Source: Streptomyces sp. NBS 14/10 (GTDB lineage Bacteria > Actinomycetota > Actinomycetes > Streptomycetales > Streptomycetaceae). Taken from it: DNA of 26,320 nucleotides. Shown here one piece after another: positions 23,801 through 26,320 of the stretch (positions within the stretch are counted from its first letter, which is position 1; every line of letters starts with the position of its first letter). The stretch lies in the NCBI RefSeq assembly GCF_002224125.1, contig NZ_NCSM01000075.1, positions 231 to 26,550 of the forward strand, read 5' to 3'. Made by a program: the position numbers and the translations under genes. The notes under the pieces were generated by a model, which was not told the DNA's origin, ran no database searches, and worked only from the letters and a program-made list of their open reading frames with translations.

Positions 23801-24273
23801 AGCGAGGCGGCATGGTGAGCACGATCTTGCCCGTGTGCTTGGCCTGGCTCATGAACCGGAAGGCGTCCCGCGCCTGCCGCACATCCCACGCCGTCACCGG
23901 CAACGGGGTCAACACACCCGCGCCGAACAGCTCCATCAGCTCGACCAGCATGCTCTGTGTCCGGTCCAGACCGGCGTCCGCCAGGTCGAAGGGCAGGTAG
24001 TCGCCGTCCACCGTTTCCGGGTCGCGGATGTCGGTCTTGCCCATTTCCACGAACCGGCCACCCAACCGCAGCAGCCGCACCGACGCGTCGATGAACTCAC
24101 CCGCGAGCGAGTTCAGCACCACATCCACACCCCGCCCACCGGTCACCTCGAGGAATCGCTCCTCGAAGTCCGTCGTACGGGAGGAAGCGATGTGGTCGTC
24201 CGGGATCCCCAGCGACCGCAAGGTGTCCCACTTCGACTCACTCGCGGTCGCGAACACCTCGGCGCCCAGATGC
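8592..24273 (-). CDS. Modular type I PKS, downstream part (ER C-terminal half, KR, ACP, then three KS-AT-KR-ACP modules and docking domain)
   Basis: This open frame of about 5226 codons continues the gene broken at 24273/24274. Order: ER C-terminal half, KR and ACP of module A; KS-AT-KR-ACP of modules B, C and D; a C-terminal docking domain; TGA at 8594-8592. Every KS has the TACSSS cysteine and both histidines (EAHGTGT and KSN-x-GHTQ), every ACP has the GFDSL serine, and all KRs have the TGGTGxLG cofactor loop with Ser, Tyr, Lys and Asn. The protein extends a polyketide by four units, with methylmalonyl-CoA in B and D and malonyl-CoA in C. The frame formally opens upstream at 24467, but those residues do not match any PKS domain, so I start it where ER homology resumes. 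With 47 bases restored, the gene would be one continuous frame of about 5924 codons from the right edge. It is followed 50 bases later by the next PKS gene, probably in the same transcript. Confidence 0.93.
8880..9110 (-). other. Module D acyl carrier protein (ACP)
   Basis: [16 protein letters not shown] carries the attachment Ser at 8996-8994. It is followed by a [10 protein letters not shown] stretch and then the docking region, so this is the last carrier of the polypeptide. Confidence 0.95.
9230..10610 (-). other. Module D ketoreductase (KR), B-type
   Basis: The structural subdomain begins [10 protein letters not shown] and the cofactor loop is [11 protein letters not shown]. The LDD motif (9674-9666) marks a B-type KR. 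Ser (9542-9540) and Tyr (9503-9501) are present with AAAN, and the Lys is in RSKVAS. There is no Trp at position 141 and position 144 is Arg, so B1 rather than B2 is favoured. Confidence 0.87.
10890..11866 (-). other. Module D acyltransferase (AT), methylmalonyl-CoA type
   Basis: The domain starts [19 protein letters not shown] has Ser at 11576-11574 and the specificity motif is YASH (11273-11262), the methylmalonyl signature. Near-duplicate of AT B. Confidence 0.94.
12175..13410 (-). other. Module D ketosynthase (KS)
   Basis: The domain begins [17 protein letters not shown]. The active-site Cys of DTACSSS is at 12932-12930, with EAHGTGT and KSNIGHTQ histidines. It is highly similar to KS B throughout. 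Confidence 0.96.
13465..13720 (-). other. Module C acyl carrier protein (ACP)
   Basis: [16 protein letters not shown] carries the attachment Ser at 13586-13584, between [11 protein letters not shown] and [12 protein letters not shown]. Confidence 0.95.
13800..15215 (-). other. Module C ketoreductase (KR), A1-type
   Basis: The structural subdomain begins at [10 protein letters not shown] and the cofactor loop is [10 protein letters not shown]. There is no LDD. Trp 141 is at 14123-14121, Gln (not His) at position 146 (14108-14106), Tyr at 14099 and Ser at 14138. This pattern fits A1-type. The catalytic residues are intact, and the malonyl AT upstream means no alpha-methyl stereocentre is set here. 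Confidence 0.85.
15480..16470 (-). other. Module C acyltransferase (AT), malonyl-CoA type
   Basis: The domain starts [20 protein letters not shown] has Ser at 16178-16176, and the specificity motif is HAFH (15887-15876), which is the established malonyl-CoA signature. The unit therefore adds no alpha-methyl branch. Confidence 0.94.
16785..18068 (-). other. Module C ketosynthase (KS)
   Basis: The domain begins [16 protein letters not shown]. The active-site Cys of DTACSSS is at 17546-17544, with EAHGTGT and KSNLGHTQ histidines. Its N-terminal third, including a [17 protein letters not shown] stretch, differs clearly from KS B and KS D. Confidence 0.96.
18130..18365 (-). other. Module B acyl carrier protein (ACP)
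   Basis: [16 protein letters not shown] carries the attachment Ser at 18248-18246, flanked by [14 protein letters not shown] and [12 protein letters not shown]. Confidence 0.95.
18490..19850 (-). other. Module B ketoreductase (KR), A2-type
   Basis: A structural subdomain (from [10 protein letters not shown]) is followed by the catalytic Rossmann part with [10 protein letters not shown]. There is no LDD motif. Trp 141 (18770-18768) and His 146 (18755-18753) precede the Tyr (18746-18744), and Ser 136 is at 18785. Trp141 with His146 is the A2 fingerprint in the Keatinge-Clay scheme and predicts an L-hydroxyl with an epimerised (2S) methyl. The catalytic residues are intact. No DH or ER is present in this module. 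Confidence 0.85.
20140..21096 (-). other. Module B acyltransferase (AT), methylmalonyl-CoA type
   Basis: The domain starts [13 protein letters not shown]. The nucleophile motif GHSQGE has Ser at 20813-20811, and the specificity motif is YASH (20510-20499). GHSQG plus YASH is the established signature of methylmalonyl-CoA-specific ATs. Closely similar to AT D at both DNA and protein level. Confidence 0.94.
21411..22638 (-). other. Module B ketosynthase (KS)
   Basis: The domain begins at [16 protein letters not shown]. The active-site Cys of DTACSSS is at 22166-22164. Both histidines are present, in EAHGTGT and KSNMGHTQ. It performs decarboxylative Claisen condensation onto the ACP-bound extender. 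It is a close paralogue of KS D and shares near-identical nucleotide patches with it. Confidence 0.96.
22710..22950 (-). other. Module A acyl carrier protein (ACP)
   Basis: The motif [16 protein letters not shown] carries the phosphopantetheine-accepting Ser at 22838-22836. Upstream is [15 protein letters not shown] and downstream [12 protein letters not shown], the standard actinomycete PKS ACP frame. Confidence 0.95.
23190..23799 (-). other. Module A ketoreductase (KR), catalytic part, B-type
   Basis: The cofactor loop reads [10 protein letters not shown]. The LDD motif (23516-23508) follows HTAA and marks a B-type KR. Ser (23384) and Tyr (23345) are present, followed by AAAN, and the Lys is in GPKADAAW. 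No Trp is found eight residues before the Tyr. Position 144 is Ala, not Pro, favouring B1. The KR structural subdomain lies upstream, between DH and ER, as usual for fully reducing modules. Confidence 0.88.
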
Positions 24274-24690
24274 CACCAGCACCGACTCACCCGACGACAA
24301 CCCCGCCAAATCCACCAGACCGTAATAGGCGGTGAGGAACGCCACCGGCACCGCAGCGGCATCCTCAAACGACCACCCATCAGGGACCTTGACGAGCATG
24401 CGCTGATCGACGGCCGCGAGCGGGCCGAAGCCGCCGGCCACGACTCCAAGGACCCTGTCCCCGACACGGAGTCCGGTCACCTCGGAGCCGGTCTCGACGA
24501 CCACACCAGCGGCCTCGCTGCCCATCAGGCCGGGGTCGCCCGGGTACATGTCCAGTGCGTTGAGCACATCGCGGAAGTTGAGTCCGGCGGCGTGTACGGC
24601 CATCCGTACCTGACCGGTGGCAAGCTGCTCCTGGGGCGCTTCGGTGATCAGTTCGAGGGCGTCCAGGCTGCCCTTGCGCCGGCTCTCCAG
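23810..24690 (-). other. Module A enoylreductase (ER) domain, disrupted
   Basis: The N-terminal half shows [18 protein letters not shown] and GSEAAGVV. The C-terminal half shows [33 protein letters not shown] and [11 protein letters not shown]. Both halves match NADPH-dependent PKS ERs of the medium-chain reductase family, but they lie in different frames and the glycine-rich cofactor loop between them is absent. As written, the ER cannot bind NADPH normally and is not made as one chain. A Tyr in the MYPG motif has been linked to 2S methyl outcome in some PKS ERs; I apply that only tentatively. Confidence 0.85.
24236..24300 (-). other. Frameshift with apparent ~47-nt deletion in ER cofactor-binding loop
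   Basis: On the coding strand, frame 0 reads SSGESVLV up to GTG at 24276-24274. The next frame reads HLGAEVF from CAT at 24272-24270. Actinomycete PKS ERs normally carry about 16 residues between these two points, including the glycine-rich NADPH loop of the HAAxGGVGMAA type. Sixteen codons minus the one leftover base (24273) gives 47 missing bases, which explains both the lost loop and the frame change. A single-base miscall cannot explain it. I cannot tell a real mutation from an assembly or cloning error. Confidence 0.85.
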
Positions 24691-26320
24691 CCGCCACGGC
24701 ACCCCGCCGGGCGGGGGCAGCAGCCCGGCGGACGAGGCGACGGAGGCCAGCCGGCCGACGAGTACGACGCCGTCCCGGACCACGACCTGGGGCTCACCGG
24801 ACGCGATAACGTCGGCCAGCACCTCGGCTGCCTGCTGCCGATCTTCGAGATCGGCCAGGAGGAAGTGTCCCGGGTACTCCGTCTGCGCCGAGCGCAGCAG
24901 GCCCCATACGGCCGCGGCGCGCGGATCCGCCACGGTGTCGCCGCTCCTCGCCGCGATGGCGCCGCGCGTGATGAACACCAGGCGGGAGTCCGCGTACCGC
25001 TCGTCGGCCGCCCAGTGCTGGACCAGCTCCAGCACCCGGGCCGTCACCTGGTGCGTCGCCCCCGCCCCGTCCGGAGCCTCGGTGTGTCCTACGGGGCCGG
25101 TGGCGCCGAGCGTCCCGACCTCGACCATGACCACGTCCGGCACCGTTTCCAGCGACGCCAGGTGCGCGAGCGCGTCCGTGGACAGCTCGACCGTCTCCGG
25201 CCCGTCTGCGGACTGCGAGACGGCCGGGGCCGCCACCCAGTCCAGTCGATAGAGCGAATCGTGGGCGTGGCCCGCGGTGTTCCCGGCGGCCAGTTGCTCC
25301 GCGGACACCGGGCGGATCGCCACGGACTCGACCGAGATGACGGGCGCACCAGCCGAGTCGGCCGCGGCCAGGGTCAGCGACCCGGCGGCGTCGTGGGCGA
25401 GCCGCACCCGCAGCACGGACGCCCCGTTGGCGTGCAAGGAGACACCGCTCAGCGAGAACAGCAGCCGGCCCCGCTCGGACTCCGGGTCCGCCCCCGGGAT
25501 GTCGGCGAACGATACGGCGTGCAGCGCCGCGTCCAGCAGGGCCGGATGGATTCCGTACGACTTGGCGTCGTTCACCTGCTCCGGCAGGGCGACCTCGGCG
25601 AACACCTCGTCCTCGGCCCGCCACACCGCCCGCAGCCCCTGGAACACCGGGCCGTAGCCGACGCCGCCCTCGGCGAACCGCTCGTAGAAACCTTCCATGT
25701 CGGCGACGACCGCGCCGGTGGGCGGCCATACGGTGGCGTCGAAGTCGGCCGTCCGCTCACCGTGCGCCAGCACACCGGTGGCGTGCTGCAACCACGGCTG
25801 CTCGGCCGCGTCCGCGGGCCGTGAGTACACGCTGAGGCTGCGGCGGCCGGAGGGGTCGGGAGCCCCCACCCGCAGCTGGACCGCGACCGCGTCGCGCTCC
25901 GGCACCACCAGGGGGGCCGCGAGTGTGAGTTCATCGACCAGGTCGCAGCCGACCTGGTCGCCGGCGCGGATCGCCAGCTCCAGAAAACCGGTGCCCGGGA
26001 ACAGCACCACGCCGCCCACGGCGTGATCCGCCAGCCACGGATGCGACCGGAGTGACAGACTGCCGGTGAACAGCAGGCCCTCGGAGTCCGCCAGTTCCAC
26101 GGCGGCGCCGAGCAGCGGATGCTCCGGGGACACCAGACCGGCGGCGGTCACATCGCCTGCCTGCGTGGACTCGGAGGGCCAGTAGCGCTGCCGTTGGAAG
26201 GCGTAGGTGGGCAGGTCGACACGGTGGGCGCCGGAGTCCGCGAACACACTCGCCCAGTCGACAGCGCCGCCACGGACGAAGACCTCCGCCAGCGAGGCCA
26301 GGAAACGGCCGAGTCCGCCC
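24238..26320 (-). CDS. Modular type I PKS, upstream part (AT tail-DH-ER N-terminal half), cut by a frameshift
   Basis: This is the visible 5' side of a large cytoplasmic polyketide synthase gene whose start lies beyond the right edge. The frame is already open at 26319 and reads an AT C-terminal end, a DH domain, a KR structural subdomain and the N-terminal half of an ER. It then hits a stop at 24240-24238 after about 693 codons. The stop is caused by a frame change at 24273/24274: ER homology continues at once in the next frame, as the downstream PKS part. The two parts are therefore almost certainly one gene, either truly mutated or carrying a sequence error. If the change is real, this product would end inside the ER and have no KR catalytic region and no ACP, so it could not work. 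The first in-frame ATG in view (26247) lies inside AT-linker homology and is not a real start. Confidence 0.9.
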   Translation of the reverse strand, partial: GGLGRFLASLAEVFVRGGAVDWASVFADSGAHRVDLPTYAFQRQRYWPSESTQAGDVTAAGLVSPEHPLLGAAVELADSEGLLFTGSLSLRSHPWLADHAVGGVVLFPGTGFLELAIRAGDQVGCDLVDELTLAAPLVVPERDAVAVQLRVGAPDPSGRRSLSVYSRPADAAEQPWLQHATGVLAHGERTADFDATVWPPTGAVVADMEGFYERFAEGGVGYGPVFQGLRAVWRAEDEVFAEVALPEQVNDAKSYGIHPALLDAALHAVSFADIPGADPESERGRLLFSLSGVSLHANGASVLRVRLAHDAAGSLTLAAADSAGAPVISVESVAIRPVSAEQLAAGNTAGHAHDSLYRLDWVAAPAVSQSADGPETVELSTDALAHLASLETVPDVVMVEVGTLGATGPVGHTEAPDGAGATHQVTARVLELVQHWAADERYADSRLVFITRGAIAARSGDTVADPRAAAVWGLLRSAQTEYPGHFLLADLEDRQQAAEVLADVIASGEPQVVVRDGVVLVGRLASVASSAGLLPPPGGVPWRLESRRKGSLDALELITEAPQEQLATGQVRMAVHAAGLNFRDVLNALDMYPGDPGLMGSEAAGVVVETGSEVTGLRVGDRVLGVVAGGFGPLAAVDQRMLVKVPDGWSFEDAAAVPVAFLTAYYGLVDLAGLSSGESVLVASGRRGVRDRE
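25300..26121 (-). other. Module A dehydratase (DH) domain
   Basis: The domain begins at HPLLG (26121). The catalytic motif HxxxGxxxxP reads [13 protein letters not shown], with the His codon at 26025-26023. The second motif, [10 protein letters not shown], has its Asp codon at 25533-25531. Both catalytic residues are present and the length is normal, so the domain looks competent to dehydrate a 3-hydroxyacyl-ACP. Confidence 0.93.
26260..26320 (-). other. Module A AT domain, C-terminal tail (partial)
   Basis: The first residues in frame ([17 protein letters not shown]) match the end of the methylmalonyl-type ATs of modules B and D ([17 protein letters not shown] and [17 protein letters not shown]). 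They are unlike the malonyl-type ATs here, which end RLYAHGV or RLHVNGV. The specificity motifs are outside the window, so methylmalonyl specificity is an inference from the tail alone. Confidence 0.7.

Noticed and set aside
24238..24282. Programmed frameshifting as the explanation of the ER split
   Set aside because: No slippery heptamer is evident, and about 16 conserved residues are missing, which ribosomal slippage would not cause.
21204..24335. A 1043-codon plus-strand open frame, and similar frames at 4702-7218 and 8583-10655
   Set aside because: All are antisense shadows of KS, AT, KR or DH coding sequence and show only complement-of-PKS composition.
24274..24467. The start of the downstream PKS frame at 24467 as a true gene start
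   Set aside because: Residues from 24467 to 24274 in that frame resemble no PKS element, while the other frame over the same bases is clear ER sequence. There is no docking domain or ribosome binding site there.

Overview
The window is the interior of a modular type I polyketide synthase (PKS) gene cluster, read entirely from the minus strand. The very high GC content, the C/G bias at third codon positions and the closeness of every domain to actinomycete cis-AT PKS consensus motifs point to Streptomyces or a close relative. I see no tRNA, rRNA, CRISPR array, insertion sequence, regulator or tailoring gene. All but about 50 bases are PKS coding sequence.

Layout, in the direction of transcription (right to left). 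The first PKS gene enters from beyond the right edge. Its visible part is the tail of an acyltransferase (AT), then DH, ER, KR and ACP (called module A here), then three complete modules: B (KS-AT-KR-ACP), C (KS-AT-KR-ACP) and D (KS-AT-KR-ACP). It ends with a C-terminal docking domain and a stop at 8594-8592. After a 50-base gap with a short GA-rich ribosome binding site, a second PKS gene starts at 8541 with an N-terminal docking helix. It encodes module E (KS-AT-DH-KR-ACP) and module F (KS-AT-DH...), which runs off the left edge after 2847 open codons.

The two proteins should act in series, handing the chain from ACP D to KS E through the matching docking ends. AT motifs predict methylmalonyl-CoA in B and D (and probably A) and malonyl-CoA in C, E and F. 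KR motifs predict B-type in A and D, A2-type in B, A1-type in C and B-type in E. By colinearity the segment would read roughly CH2-CH(Me)-CH(OH)-CH(Me)-CH(OH)-CH2-CH(OH)-CH(Me)-CH=CH, probably followed by a second alkene from module F. No loading module and no thioesterase are in view, so neither end of the chain can be seen. I could not name the product.

Two defects stand out. The ER of module A lacks the stretch that should carry its glycine-rich NADPH-binding loop: about 47 bases appear to be missing at 24273/24274. This also shifts the reading frame and splits the first gene. In module E the KR has Ala where the catalytic Ser is expected. There is also clear mosaicism. The KS-AT regions of modules B and D are close duplicates about 9.24 kb apart, and the last ~410 bases of the window (DH of module F) switch abruptly to a G/T-ending, TTG-rich codon style unlike the rest. 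I found no non-PKS system in this window.
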